Shown here piece by piece: positions 12,674 to 23,359 of a stretch of 64,000 bases of DNA. The stretch lies in the NCBI GenBank assembly GCA_022113835.1, contig JAILWY010000016.1, forward strand, positions 5,859,501 through 5,923,500, in the 5' to 3' direction. Both the position numbers and the translations under genes were made by a program. Every line of letters starts with the position of its first letter. The first letter of the stretch is position 1. The stretch comes from Atopsyche davidsoni. Its lineage: Eukaryota > Arthropoda > Insecta > Trichoptera > Hydrobiosidae. The notes beneath the pieces are model-generated. The model worked only from the letters and a program-made list of their open reading frames with translations. It searched no databases and was not told where the DNA came from.

Positions 12674-12749
12674 ATATTTTTGAATAAAATACTTGAGTGA
12701 TTTTCCACATTTTTGTGGAAAATCACTCAAGTATTTTATTCAAAAATAT
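12674..12749. repeat. Perfect 36-bp inverted repeat with 4-nt loop, made of the family 1 arm
   Basis: 12674-12709 and 12714-12749 are exact reverse complements separated by TTTT. The arm is the same sequence as the outer arm of foldback B (AAAATACTTGAGTGATTTTC). The right side runs on to 12800 with the inverted family 1 flank (CCACCAAGTACTCTCTGTCA). It looks like a head-to-head junction or an element reduced to two outer arms. Confidence 0.75.
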
Positions 12750-12999
12750 TTAAATGGAATTCCACCAAGTACTCTCTGTCAAAAATATTGAATTTCGAAA
12801 ATAATAATATAATAAGTATTTTAGACAAATTCTCAGTTTTTAAACTGAATTCACTGTACACACCTTTTTTATACAAAAAAAACACCTTACATCCCAAAAA
12901 ATACCCTATGTCTTATATGCATGAATTTTTCAAATTTAACAACTCTTTCGGGATATATTTTTCATAGGTCAAATTTGAACCTACCCAGCAAATTTAAAC

Positions 13000-13170
13000 T
13001 ACGAAAACACACTCACGATTGCGGTTACTTGCGATGCGAGTAGGTGGCGTACTCTTGTTTGTATTTAGTTAGCGAAATAATGATTTCGTATCTCGGGCGG
13101 CACGTGGCGGCCTCGCATCTCGTCCCGCTGCGCATGAGTGACAGTTGCGGCCTGGAGATGTTGTTTACCT
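13000..13170. promoter_or_regulatory. GC-rich island with E-box
   Basis: CpG-rich block with a CACGTG at 13101-13106 and TGTTTAC (forkhead-like) at about 13162. There is no open frame of note. Candidate regulatory element by composition only. Confidence 0.25.
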
Positions 13171-13383
13171 AATTATTCTACGTTCATAAATAAAATTACA
13201 CGCATTAAGAGATAACTCGGTGAGTCAAATTCTGACCTCAGAGACACAGCGTCTCCTAATTTGTTGTAATTTAATGCGACAGCTATATCTTAAAAATCTC
13301 ATCATTGATATGTGATTACTACCGTTGGTTTGTCAAATATGGGTTTTGAAGTCTATTGACCGAATCATAAAAATAAAAAAAGT

Positions 13384-13584
13384 TTATAATGATAAATGTA
13401 ACTTTGTATTTTGTCTTCACTTTGAGTTTATTAAAATTATTTGTTTTACTAGTTTCGACCCAATACACTGGGTCATCATCAGATGCTTAACTAAACCCAG
13501 TGTATAGGGTCGAAACTAGTAATGCAAATGATTTTAATAAACTCAAAGTGAAGACGAAATACAAAGGTACTTTTATCATTATAA
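13384..13584. repeat. Foldback repeat, family 2, 89-bp arms, with a complete hammerhead-like core
   Basis: 13384-13472 and 13496-13584 form an inverted repeat of 89 bp per arm with about 10 percent mismatch and a 23-nt loop. On the minus strand, 13482 to 13448 reads CTGATGA, T, GACCC, AGTGTATT, GGGTC, GAAA, CTAGT. That is the invariant hammerhead heptamer, a 5-bp stem II, GAAA, and an ACTAGT palindrome where stem III would be. Known Penelope-like elements and retrozymes carry such motifs. Here the pairing for stem I is doubtful, so catalysis is not claimed. Confidence 0.75.
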
Positions 13585-13599
13585 TAATGGATCTTCACG

Positions 13600-15020
13600 A
13601 ATCAAATGACTTGTCCCTTAACAAGAAAAAAAAGTTTTTAAGCTACCATTGAGATGTCATTGTTTTGCCTTGAGATCTAGTATTTTTTATGAAAAAAATG
13701 TCTGTTTATGTATAAAGTTACAAGTCAGAAACAATCACAGTGCGTATTTACTACTTTTATTTGTTATCTTATTGAGAATATTTTATTAAAGTCTCACGCA
13801 TATGCATATGTTAAAAGTTTACAAAATCTAGAGCAACATGAATAAATGAAACAAAAAAAAAAATTACTAACACTATTAAAGTATTATTGGTTTTGTTCAA
13901 TCTGAAATCTGTGGAGAAAAATAAATATTTCTATCTTGATATTCTTATCAATTTAAGAAAATTAGCTCGAATTAATTGAATTTGCTGGACTTGACAACTT
14001 CAAAATACATAAAGTTTTTTTCCCAAATTTTTTTGAATGCGACTTGTTTTTCTTGAAGCAGAGTGAGCTAACAATATAGTTAAAAAATTCCACCAAGTGA
14101 TTTCTTTGATTGAGTTAGCTTTAAATAATCACAAATATTATCAACTTCATTATATTCTTTAAAGAAATTAAAAATATATTTAATCAAATATTTAAAAATT
14201 CATAAACAAAAAATGCAGTTGAATATTTCAATGAATTTTCAGCTTCTTTATAGATTAATAGATCGATCTTATAACTAATAACATAAAATATTACGCCAAC
14301 AGAATGCAATTGAAAGCCAGTAAAACTTTATAGATTAATTTTTAAGATATTTTCAAAAATTTTCTACTATATATCACAGCAATTTAAAAGCACTAAAACC
14401 TTGTTTACCATACATAATTATAAAATTTTGCAATAATTCGAAACATGTGTAAGATGCACTCGATAATGGAGCAAAACAATGCAATTTTTGCTGCGCATTG
14501 AACATCTGTGTGATCTCTTGGAGTCAAATCTATTCGGCCTTTGGCACCAAGCTGTAAATATTCAATTAAGAATATTGAAAAGATATCATGTCATGATTCA
14601 GATGAGATAACGAATCGTTAATTGAATTCGAATTTGCGTATTGGCTGATTGCATAAAATCAACGCCGACATTGATCTATCGTAATTTCGTAGTATTTTAT
14701 TTCAATTTTATAAGCGTTTATAATATGTTTTAATCGCAGTTTCATCTACAAATCTGCGTTTCTGTTTTTAACACTATGCGTAGATATTAAATAAAACCTA
14801 ATTTGAAAGAAAAAAAATAGCAAACGATGTAGGCGCGCTTTAGGATTTTTATTCTATGTTTCTGTTTTAATGTAGACATACGTAACTAAATTGTTTAATT
14901 GTTGTGCTATACACAACATTGCATACATAGAAAAACGATGTAAGAAGAAAGGTAATCCTTGATATTCAATAATCCACTGGAAAAGATTATTACTATGTTA
15001 TCACTTTTTCGTTCTCGGTT
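13600..15020. other. AT-rich stretch, no gene recognised
   Basis: A/T-run DNA. A short CCACCAAGTG at 14090 resembles the family 1 flank but is too short to call. The 14440-14700 part is more balanced in composition (ATTAA/TAAT-rich, some CpG) and could be a diverged regulatory block. Confidence 0.4.
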
Positions 15021-15024
15021 GCAT

Positions 15025-15265
15025 TCATGGAATGTTATATAAATTATGGAATAAAGAAAGAGTCTTGCACATAATGTGCAAATAAAGGAGACTCTTGACG
15101 TTGGTAAAGAAGCGAAAGGTCTCCAAAATTTAGCCACATTTTACGCAACAATAAGTATGGCATCCTCCAGCTGATTGTCCTAAGCCCAGGATAGAGACAA
15201 ATTCAAGGAAATGGTCACCAACCTCCTATGAGGAGAGGCAACAAAAGAAGAAGATATAAAATGAA
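15025..15265 (+). pseudogene. Second degenerate RTE-like LINE C-terminal fragment, internally deleted
   Basis: Plus-strand pieces read RVLHIMCK*RRLLTLVKKRK, then after a frameshift KFSHILRNNKYGILQLIV, then AQDRDKFKEMVTNLL and stop at 15225, followed by GAGAGGCAACAAAAGAAGAA. The order matches the 8.0 kb copy. The EGKIEGKR...W-RNI block between QLI and the terminal RDKF is missing, so the copy carries an internal deletion as well as frameshifts. It is non-functional. The GAA-rich tail marks the LINE 3' end. Confidence 0.7.
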
Positions 15266-15429
15266 TTTACAGTATAGGCTTATGAAAGTTTTAGCGAATT
15301 CATCCATTGTGATATAAAATAACATAACAAGCGATCACTCAACTCAGTCGTAAAATTTCACTTTAAGCCTGCTTTTGAAAATAAAGCCGACTTGTAAGTG
15401 TAATTGGCGTAATTTGACCAAGGACAGAG

Positions 15430-15615
15430 AGGCGCATTAGGCGTCATATAAAACAATAAAGCAATCGGGGCCCGCCTGGACGTCTGGCGCAGGCGATGAC
15501 CTCTCAGCGGAGCTCGTCCCGACCTGAAGCCTCTCAGGGCGCAGCCAACCCCCTCGCAGGCAGACGCCTCCATCAAATTTAAAACGAAATTTAATTTGCC
15601 AGCCTTGAACTTCAA
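15430..15615. promoter_or_regulatory. GC-rich island
   Basis: About 180 bp of GC-rich DNA between two repeat copies, with short open frames on the minus strand (15358-15658) that look like composition effects. No motif or homology recognised. Confidence 0.2.
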
Positions 15616-15779
15616 TCGAATGTTTCGCTAGAGAAAAAAAAACACCTGCTGTTTTCAAATTTCATACAGCCGAATATCAACATGAAAATTTTGATGAAAC
15701 CTTACACGTGTTCGTTATAAACGATTTTTCTATACATTGCCTTTTTGATCTAACAATATAAATATATTCGGTTCCTTGT

Positions 15780-16310
15780 GCATGACTGCTGTTCTGTACC
15801 TTGAGCGTGTGTATAGGATCGGCTCGGATGTATCTATGTATAGGTGGGAGGGGGGCTCAGATCTAAACTACAAAGCTTTGTAAGGAAAGGATTATATAAT
15901 AATGGTATTGGGCAGCAGCAATAATAAGCAATAGTGTAGAACAATGCTTCTCAAAGTGGTCCCTACGGACCCCAGGGGGTCCCTGGGATCATTCAGGGAG
16001 TCCGCGAAAGGTTTAATATAAAATAAAAAAATTGTGACACATTTTTATTGATATGGAAGTTGCATAAAATACAAGTAATAACAAGCACTCAGGGTCTGTA
16101 GGCAAGTTTTGATTATGAAAGGGAGTCCGTAGGCAAGTTTTGACCATGAAAGGGGGTCCGTGGGCCAAAAGTGTTTGAGAGCCACTGGTGTAGAAGGACC
16201 CGGAAACCCACTACACTATTTTCCTTAAGAAAACCACGAACACTGGTACAGCATAAATTTATGTTCAGTGAGATGGTCGCTAACCTCCTCTGAGGAAAGG
16301 CTATAAAAAA
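15780..16310 (+). repeat. Dispersed repeat with a LINE-like 3' tail, copy 1 (interrupted by hAT)
   Basis: It aligns with 18590-18975. Shared blocks are TGCATGACTGC (start), AGCTTTGTAAGGAAAGGATT (about 15874), TATTGGGCAGCAGCAAT, and the end SEMVANLL-stop plus GAGGAAAGGCT. The last about 30 bp match the 3' end of the LINE at 8.99 and 15.2 kb, but the upstream part does not match its ORF. This fits either a different LINE family or a SINE using a LINE-type tail. A 246-bp hAT element splits this copy at 15942. Confidence 0.65.
15942..16187. mobile_element. hAT-type non-autonomous element with 8-bp target duplication
   Basis: The left end CAATGCTTCTCAAAG and the reverse complement of the right end, CAGTGGCTCTCAAACAC, are imperfect inverted termini. 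Both lead into runs of GGACCCC. The element is flanked by perfect 8-bp duplications GTGTAGAA at 15934-15941 and 16188-16195. An 8-bp target site and CAG/CA-type ends are diagnostic for hAT. No transposase is present, so it is a MITE-like derivative. It lies inside the repeat at 15780-16310 and is therefore younger than it. Two 31-bp direct units sit near the right end (16095-16156). Confidence 0.88.
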
Positions 16311-16439
16311 TATTTTTAAGAAAACATTTTTATTATTACTCCGCCAAGAATCGTTCGCAGGACATGAGACTTGGCAAGCAAGGTGATTTTTTTGTATATT
16401 AGCAGTTTCACAAATTATAAATTTTGGGTTGACGCATAT

Positions 16440-16660
16440 TTCAGTTATTTGTTTTGCAGCAGCATTATGCGTACGGCTGCAGTTTGATTGCATGATTGGT
16501 GGAGCAAGGAATGGCGAGCGCACATGCGGCAGCCGCGACACTCCATCCTCTCGCGAAGTGCGCAATTGGCCAGCTGATTGCGGAGCGCGCAGCTGCGCCC
16601 GAGATAAGGCCGAGGACCAGCGGCGGCTCGCGACTCCTGCACGAACACCCGATGCATATT
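16440..16660. promoter_or_regulatory. GC-rich island
   Basis: GC/CpG-rich segment with open frames in several overlapping frames on both strands, none recognisable. Simultaneous openness on both strands is expected from GC composition and argues against coding. Contains GATTGCATGATTGG (16488-16501), a homeodomain-cofactor-like string. Regulatory role is inference. Confidence 0.25.
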
Positions 16661-16699
16661 AAAATATTTCAAGCACAATAATACAACGCTTTTCATACA

Positions 16700-18125
16700 C
16701 ATTTTGAAAGAAACGACTTTCACGTGAAACGACGAGAAATTTTTTTCCACGACACGCACATCGTTTTCAATGTGAATTGATAACGTAACTATTGTCTACG
16801 TGTATATTCAAAAACGCAGATTTAATTTTAATAAAAATATTTACTAAGTATCAAATTATAATATTCGGCCATTTGTTCGTGAAATCACACTCGAAAAGAT
16901 GAATCAAATAAATATTCACTTCATTTAATAGAATTATAAAATAAAAGTATAAATAATTACAGACGGTTTTTTTTTTATTACAACATCGTATGTAATATAA
17001 TGCTGGAATATATCTACTGGTGGTATTCATGAACGGTAAAATCGGTCACGACAAAACTGCCTTTTTTCTATATTACTATATGCGAAAGTATATCTGTATA
17101 TCAATACTTTCACAAATATATAATCATAAGCGATAGATTAAATAATCAAATAGATTTAGGCTTTTAAACTCATTTGTCAGTATCCATTTAACTGCACAGT
17201 TGCTATATTTTATTTTTGGTTTTTTTATTACAAAATAAACTTAGAACGTCAAATATTCAAATGTAAACCAAATGTATTAGTTTAATTTATTATCTCAGTT
17301 TTAAATAAGCTATTACTCTTTGGTAACCCTATTAACAAAAAGCCAGTAACGTAAATTTAATAATGGCTTGGCTCCGTGGTCGACCGGCTTAACTGTCCAT
17401 CTCTCTGAATTGAATTTTGTTGATTCGTGAAATCCTGACCTACATTCGCCATCAATCTGAATATATTTGTGCAATATCCTATTAAGAGGTTCATTGGTTA
17501 TGTAGTATCGAAACATTTAATTGCTGATATAAGACCTAAATGCAAACGGCTATATATTAAGCCTATAAATTTTACTATATATTTTGCTCTAGGCTATCAC
17601 TATGCTTAGCAGGTTAGTAAATAAAGATAGTAAAAAGCTTATTGGCTAAAAATTAGTTATAGTTATATAAAATTAAAATTTTATTTGATAAAAGAAAAAT
17701 GTAAGTGAATGCAATTGTGCAGGTATGAAAACCGAACTATGGCTATCGGCAAAAATTATTATTATTTTTTCTGTGTTTTGTAATATCAAAAAAATAAACT
17801 TCGCGCACAGATTACTTTTCCCTGAATATTATTTGAATCTTTTTTACATTGAAACTAGATGTGTCATAAAACTTTACAGCAGCTTCGCGTTATAATTTAT
17901 CGACTACGTTACGGAGAAGCTATTATCAAATTTCCAGGAAAATAAAATGAAATACTTTTCAAGAGAAAATGTATGCTTTTAGATCTTAATAAACGCACTT
18001 AAAAACTATTTTATCGTTATTTTCAATAAGCACACTTGTAATTACAAATCTTTTCGCAGTGCATTTTTATATATGTAAAATATTATTTCAATTAATAAAT
18101 CCGGATTTCGCTGTTTGATTATTTT
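16700..18125. other. AT-rich stretch, no gene recognised
   Basis: A/T-run DNA without any recurring element, RNA gene or convincing coding frame. Short frames such as 17313-17516 (minus) are not recognisable. Confidence 0.45.
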
Positions 18126-18129
18126 TTTA

Positions 18130-18330
18130 TTTGTTTTCAAGAGTGCCTACTGCGATCGTGGCATTGGGACGGTTGCCAATGTGACGTGAAATATTCTTGT
18201 AAAAAAGAATATGGATTCCAGCTCATTTGGTTTGAGAGATGTGACAGGCGCAGTCATTAGACTTTCAAAACAGCTGGCCGTCTCTGCGCGGCCGGAATAT
18301 CGGAGCCATCTTTTGATTTGAATTAGTAGA
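18130..18330. promoter_or_regulatory. Balanced-composition island, candidate conserved element
   Basis: Runs from GAGTGCCTACTGCGATCG to the AT-rich boundary near 18330. It includes CAGCTG (18271-18276, E-box) and CGCGGCCG. No coding potential. It differs sharply from its flanks. Confidence 0.22.
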
Positions 18331-18589
18331 TGACCAATAAATAAAAAGTTAGCGACAACTAACGAAGGAACGAATTATTTCTAATTTTTTATTCATAAAA
18401 ATAAAATAACAATCATGCTGTCAATATTTCGTCGTTATTAAACGTATTGGTATAAAACTAGTAAAAAAAACGTGATGATTTTATTGTCATGGAATCCTGG
18501 TTTTAAGGCCAAAGTGTATAAGTATATTAACATATTATAATCTTATATAAATATTCGTTTTATAAACCTGCCCGCTCTCCCCATTATGT

Positions 18590-18975
18590 TGCATGTGCAT
18601 GACTGCCACTTTGTACCCTAAGCGTATGTTAAAGATCTGTAATGAAGTAGTGGACTTGGAATAATTGTTGCTCTGGAGGTACCTTGTCAAGGTGAAGGGT
18701 CTCCTACTGTTGTTTCTGCAGCCTGATGCAGAAGGAGTTTCGGATCTATACACCAGAGCTTTGTAAGGAAAGGATTGCATAATAATGCTATTGGGCAGCA
18801 GCAATACGCAGAAATTTTCTTCGAATATAAAACAGCGGGGTATATAGCGGACTCACTATATATTCTCCCTAAGAAAATCATGATCACTGACTCAGCATGA
18901 AAATATTCTCAGTGAAATTGTCGCCAACCTCCTCTGAGGAGAGGCACTTGATGAAGAAGATAAATATATTTACTA
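18590..18975 (+). repeat. Dispersed repeat with a LINE-like 3' tail, copy 2
   Basis: Uninterrupted counterpart of the 15780-16310 repeat. It shares TGCATGACTGCCACTTTGTA, AGCTTTGTAAGGAAAGGATT and the GGGCAGCAGCAAT block, and ends HENILSEIVANLL-stop then GAGAGGCACTTGATGAAGAA. The middle contains no reverse-transcriptase motif. The small minus-strand open frames here (18535-18887) are shadows of the repeat. Confidence 0.65.
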
Positions 18976-19149
18976 CTTATCTAGAAATACAAAAAAAAAA
19001 TTTTTTCAAACAAATATCCATGCTTTTGTTTATCCCAAAGTTGGATTTAAGATAACCCATCTTAAACGTAGTAGTATCAAGTATTCTCTAAACCCGAAAG
19101 AATTTCAGGATATACAAGCGTTTTTATCTGGTTTTTGCGTCTGTTTTAT

Positions 19150-19360
19150 TTCTCCACATCAGCTTTGTAACCAAGCTGCAGGTCCAAACTGCAAGCGCAT
19201 TTGTATTGTCAGATAAGGGCTCGGTATCGAAATCGTCGCATCGCAGGCAGAGGTGACCGCCGAGCTGCCAGACGCGCATAAATTAAGGCAGATATAGCGA
19301 CCAGGAGCTACGCAACATGCCGCCAGATAGCCAGCCGAGATTGCTGCCTACACACGGAGG
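19150..19360. promoter_or_regulatory. GC-rich island
   Basis: Contains repeated AGCTGC and CAGATAA-like strings (GATA-type TCAGATAAGG at 19208) and CpGs. No recognisable product in any frame. Candidate regulatory block. Confidence 0.22.
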
Positions 19361-19734
19361 CTTCGATCTGACATTTATTTCATGCTCAAATATTCCTTCA
19401 ACAATTAGGACGTTAAAGCATCGAACAGAAATGTAAACCATAGTATTATACATGGTCATCGATGCTGAGCTATTTGTGAGCTTGGATGTCATCGTCATTA
19501 AACGTCACGTTGATATGATGCACTACGTGTCCTTTACAAAAACACTAAAAAATAAAATATTTAAATATAATTGATGGGAATTAATTAAAATGAAAAAACT
19601 TATATAATCTAAACAGGAAGATCGTTGATGGAAAGTCATCAGTTAAAGGCGGAAGTTCCCTTTAATTAAAACACTTAATTATATTGACTTAATAATTCAG
19701 GAGACAAATTAACTTCAATTCAAAATTATCACTA

Positions 19735-20110
19735 AAGGAGCGCGCGGAGGTGGAGGAGCACTTAATAAATAATTTATCACGGCTCTATACATTACATGGC
19801 CGGCAGAGCGGGGGAAAGTATCCGAATCGTAAATAAACCTTAATCACTTAAACTATACCAAATTGAAAACACGAAAGAAAAATAAGGTTGAATAATAGCG
19901 GCGATTATTTTTTTTCAGCCGTTGCTCGGCATCTTGCAAACATTTCTAACAAGTCAACGAAGGCGAAAGAACCGTTTAGTAAATCAAAATTCAAGTTCAC
20001 AGGGGCGCAGACCGTTTTATCGGCGGGCGATCGCAGCTCGGCAATCCATTCTGATATCGACAGACCCCCTCGCAACGGAGTGAATATCCCGAGAAAAACT
20101 ATTCCACGAA
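19735..20110. promoter_or_regulatory. Two adjacent GC-enriched blocks
   Basis: 19738-19815 (GGAGCGCGCGGAGGTGGAGG) and 19990-20090 (CGGCGGGCGATCGCAGCTCG) stand out from A/T-run flanks. An open frame of 98 codons spans 19888-20184 without an ATG start and without recognisable content. I do not call a gene. Confidence 0.22.
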
Positions 20111-20199
20111 TTACCATAAGAAGATTCTCGAGAAATATGGATCAGTGGCAAACTAAATCGATTTACAATAAAAGTTCAAATTGATAAAATGAAACTTGG

Positions 20200-21630
20200 C
20201 TTTCAAAAGAGAGGAATGGATTAAGCAAATATCCTAACCCCCTTATAGCGCTCCATCTCTTTTCGCTGCTCTATTTTTGGTATTCCCTTGTTTTCGTTTT
20301 GTATGCTCTTACGTTTTTATCAGATTTTCAACGTGGCCGATTGGCATTTGCTTAAAATGTGGCTTTCAAGTAACAGATGTGTTGGTATAATATTTTTTTT
20401 TTACCAAATAAACAAGGTTCACTTTAAAATGGTTTCAAAAAATCAACTTAAACTCTGTTATTGAAAACTCATGTGATTAATTTTTTATATCAAATTCTGA
20501 TCCATTAAATTACCAAATAACATTATAATACACAGAATTTTATGAAAAGAGCCATATTTTACCAACAAAATAAATAAAGATGTTGTATAGTATCATTATA
20601 TAATTTATCTAAATAACATTGTATTTCTATAGAGTATACTTAAAAAGTATTCAAATAATCAAATTCCTTATAGAATCACACAGATTTTTTAAAACTAGGT
20701 AAAATTCGTTTGTCTGTACATTTTTGTGCGTATGTAAAATCACATTTTAAAATAATATTTATCCTTTTTGTTTACCGATTTCGTAATATTTATTAATACT
20801 ATTCATAAAGAAAAAAATGTTGTCAATCGACTCCAAGTTTCTATTCTCTGGTTTTTAAACAAATCGTTTTCGGAAACAATAATGAAAACCCATGTCTTTA
20901 TGCAACTTACTGAATTATATTCACACAAACGGTATTTCAAATGAATAATCTGTTAATCTGACTGTTTAAATTGATTATAAATTATATATGCAACTATACA
21001 TATATTTCTACCCACGCGAACACAATATATATTGTTATTGCTACGTAAGTCAGTGGCGTATAAGGAAGTTACAGAACCTAAGAGTTAGTGAGTATAGGAA
21101 GTTACCTAATCCAAATATTTCAATAAGAATACACAACCATGAAATAAAAAGTATTTACGCATCACTTAGTTAAAGATGCTTCTCGTCAGACAAACTGATG
21201 GCCAAAAATCATTCTCGCATTTAAAATATATCACTTAAATTACAATTTGAAGGCATATTGGAAACAATCCAGAGTGAACGTTTATATTTGAGGAAGATTT
21301 ATCTAACGTAATTTGGTAGCGAACATTGAGTGACTTAAAAGATAAACGACGAATGAATGAAGGAACCTGACCCTGAGCTAAAAGCTCTTCTGCAGAAAAA
21401 ATCTGCTTTTACTTATTCTATCCGAATGGTACAACTAGCCTGGCTTTAAACCAGGTACTTCAAATGTGCAATAAAGCCATCAGAGAACTGAACAACTGCC
21501 AGTTAAGCAGAATTTATGAAACAGCCATCGAATCCTTTGAACTTTTTTAATACGCCACGGTGTCTGTTGGCACTTAGATTCAAAAAGATTCACATGAATA
21601 AGTTAATGAATTAATTGTTATTCTAGGTCA
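20200..21630. other. AT-rich stretch, no gene recognised
   Basis: Mostly A/T-run sequence. A CAGTGGCGTA at 21051 resembles hAT-like termini but has no convincing partner (see rejected items). The 21360-21560 part is more balanced but without recognised homology. Confidence 0.4.
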
Positions 21631-21631
21631 G

Positions 21632-21633
<2 letters not shown>

Positions 21634-21699
<66 letters not shown>
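21634..21699. repeat. (AT)n microsatellite
   Basis: Uninterrupted AT dinucleotide run of 66 bp, the longest in the window. Directly visible. Confidence 0.97.
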
Positions 21700-21703
<4 letters not shown>

Positions 21704-21880
21704 ATATAAAATATATCTCTTAAGAGTTTCTGAAAAACCTCTCAAAGTAAATTGTTGTAAATAAACTATCTCAAAACAAACATGTATAAAATATTATTAT
21801 TTCATGAATAGCTTTTGACATTTCACGAAAAGTTAACGAGTAAAACACAGAATATGTATTATTATTTAAATATTAAAAAA

Positions 21881-22021
21881 ATTGTGGATTTTCCAATTAT
21901 TTTAATTTTACTGGTGACCGGTTTCGCCAATTCGTTTTGTTGGCACTTTCAAACGAAGTCTTTTAAAAATGCCAACAAAACAGGTCACCACTAAAAATAA
22001 ATCATGTGGAAAAATCACAAA
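21881..22021. repeat. Foldback repeat, family 1, copy D
   Basis: Arms 21881-21919 and 21983-22021 are inverted. The interior holds GGTTTCGCCAATTCG followed by TTGGCACTTTCAAACG. Read on the minus strand this is TTTGAAAGTGCCAA, loop, TTGGCGAAACC: the same heptamer-like, stem, GAAAC order with a GCCAA/TTGGC stem. The outer GGAAAAATCACA matches copies A and B. Confidence 0.65.
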
Positions 22022-22029
22022 TGTGTTTT

Positions 22030-23350
22030 TAATTAAAGTATCAAAATGTATTGTAAAGTAAATTTTTTTTATTTATATTTTAATCGCACGCCTTTGATTT
22101 CAATGATAAACTATCGAGCATTTTTAAATTTAAATAAAGGTATTACTAAATAAAAACAGTGAGTAAGATCACTCCATTGATAGCACGATAGCTAATAATA
22201 ACAGCCAAAAAACTAATATTCTATAATGTTCTGATATGGCAAAAAAATATTCAAAAAACTCGACAAGTTCGGGAGTAAATAAATCTATTTTTTTTATCCG
22301 GACCGGTTCGGACTTATTGAGTTGCCCGGCTATCAGAGGTGTGGGAATGTACATGATACATAAATATAAAGTTTGATTTGTCCATTAATTTTTTTACAGC
22401 CCGGCTCTACTCTAAAAGGCGGTGTCAAAAAAATAAAACTAATATATTTTTTTTACCGGCATTATAGTGCAAAACTGGAGATTAATTTTGGAAGCAATAT
22501 GTAAACAGGCCGCGTATAAATATCGTTTATATTTAAATAATTTTTTTTAAATAATATTTCGTAGCGTCTCGAAATGACAGGTAGGTGTTTCAGGTTCTAT
22601 GTAACCTGACCCATACTGAGGTCATGCTATTTATACTGCCTATCGCCACTGAGTGAACAAGCCATATATTATTATTTACTGATTACGTAAGATTCTTATT
22701 TCTCGTTTCCTGTAACAACTATTTCGCGTTTTATTTATAGATCATTACACGATGAAATACTTATTGCTATTGAAAAAAAAAGTTTCTAAATTGTATGGAA
22801 AAATATATGTGTTGAGTATAGAAGTAGAACTGCATGCCAACGGATAGAAGACCTAGCGGTGTGTCCCGAGCAAGTCGATTAAATCTCCTGCAAATTGGTG
22901 ATCTAGCTTGTAACTATTCTATTGTATAGAAACTCTCCAAAGAATAAACAACCTATGTCTTTAAAGACAGCATGCTTATAGGGTCTAAAATTAAAGTATT
23001 ATAACCTCTACATTAATACTACCAGCTTAGGACGCCACTGACGGGAAACCTTACCCGTAGTACAGAAAAGTACGTCTATCTGTGTAAACGAAGAAGTCCA
23101 AAGTAACAACCCTAATAAGATATCTCCAACTATTTTACGGTGTTAACTGTTTTACCGTTGTTTAATTAAAACTGTTGTCAAGGCATGTTGCCTCAATGAA
23201 CTATATACGTAAATGTAAACTATTTAAGTTATACTTTCTGATAACCATGTCATCACATCCGATAAAAACAAAAACAGTAAAAATATTCTAACTCGTTTAA
23301 ATTTTGCCCACTATAACTTAGAACAACTTTTCTGTATTATATCGCAATGT
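22030..23350. other. AT-rich stretch, no gene recognised
   Basis: No recognisable coding frame or repeat copy. 22560-22660 and 22830-23110 are more balanced in composition and may be unrecognised mobile-element DNA. Confidence 0.4.
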
Positions 23351-23359
23351 AAACTTTCT

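Noticed and set aside
16113..16565. Longest open frame in the window (150 codons, minus strand)
   Set aside because: It runs antisense through the hAT right end, the LINE-like tail and into a GC-rich island, so it crosses three unrelated pieces and is a chance frame.
21051..23040. CAGTGGCGT at 21051 facing ACGCCACTG at 23031-23040, as a possible 2-kb hAT-like element
   Set aside because: Only about 9 bp match, internal termini diverge at once and no 8-bp target duplication is present. The same string also occurs singly at 48114 and 53541 without partners.
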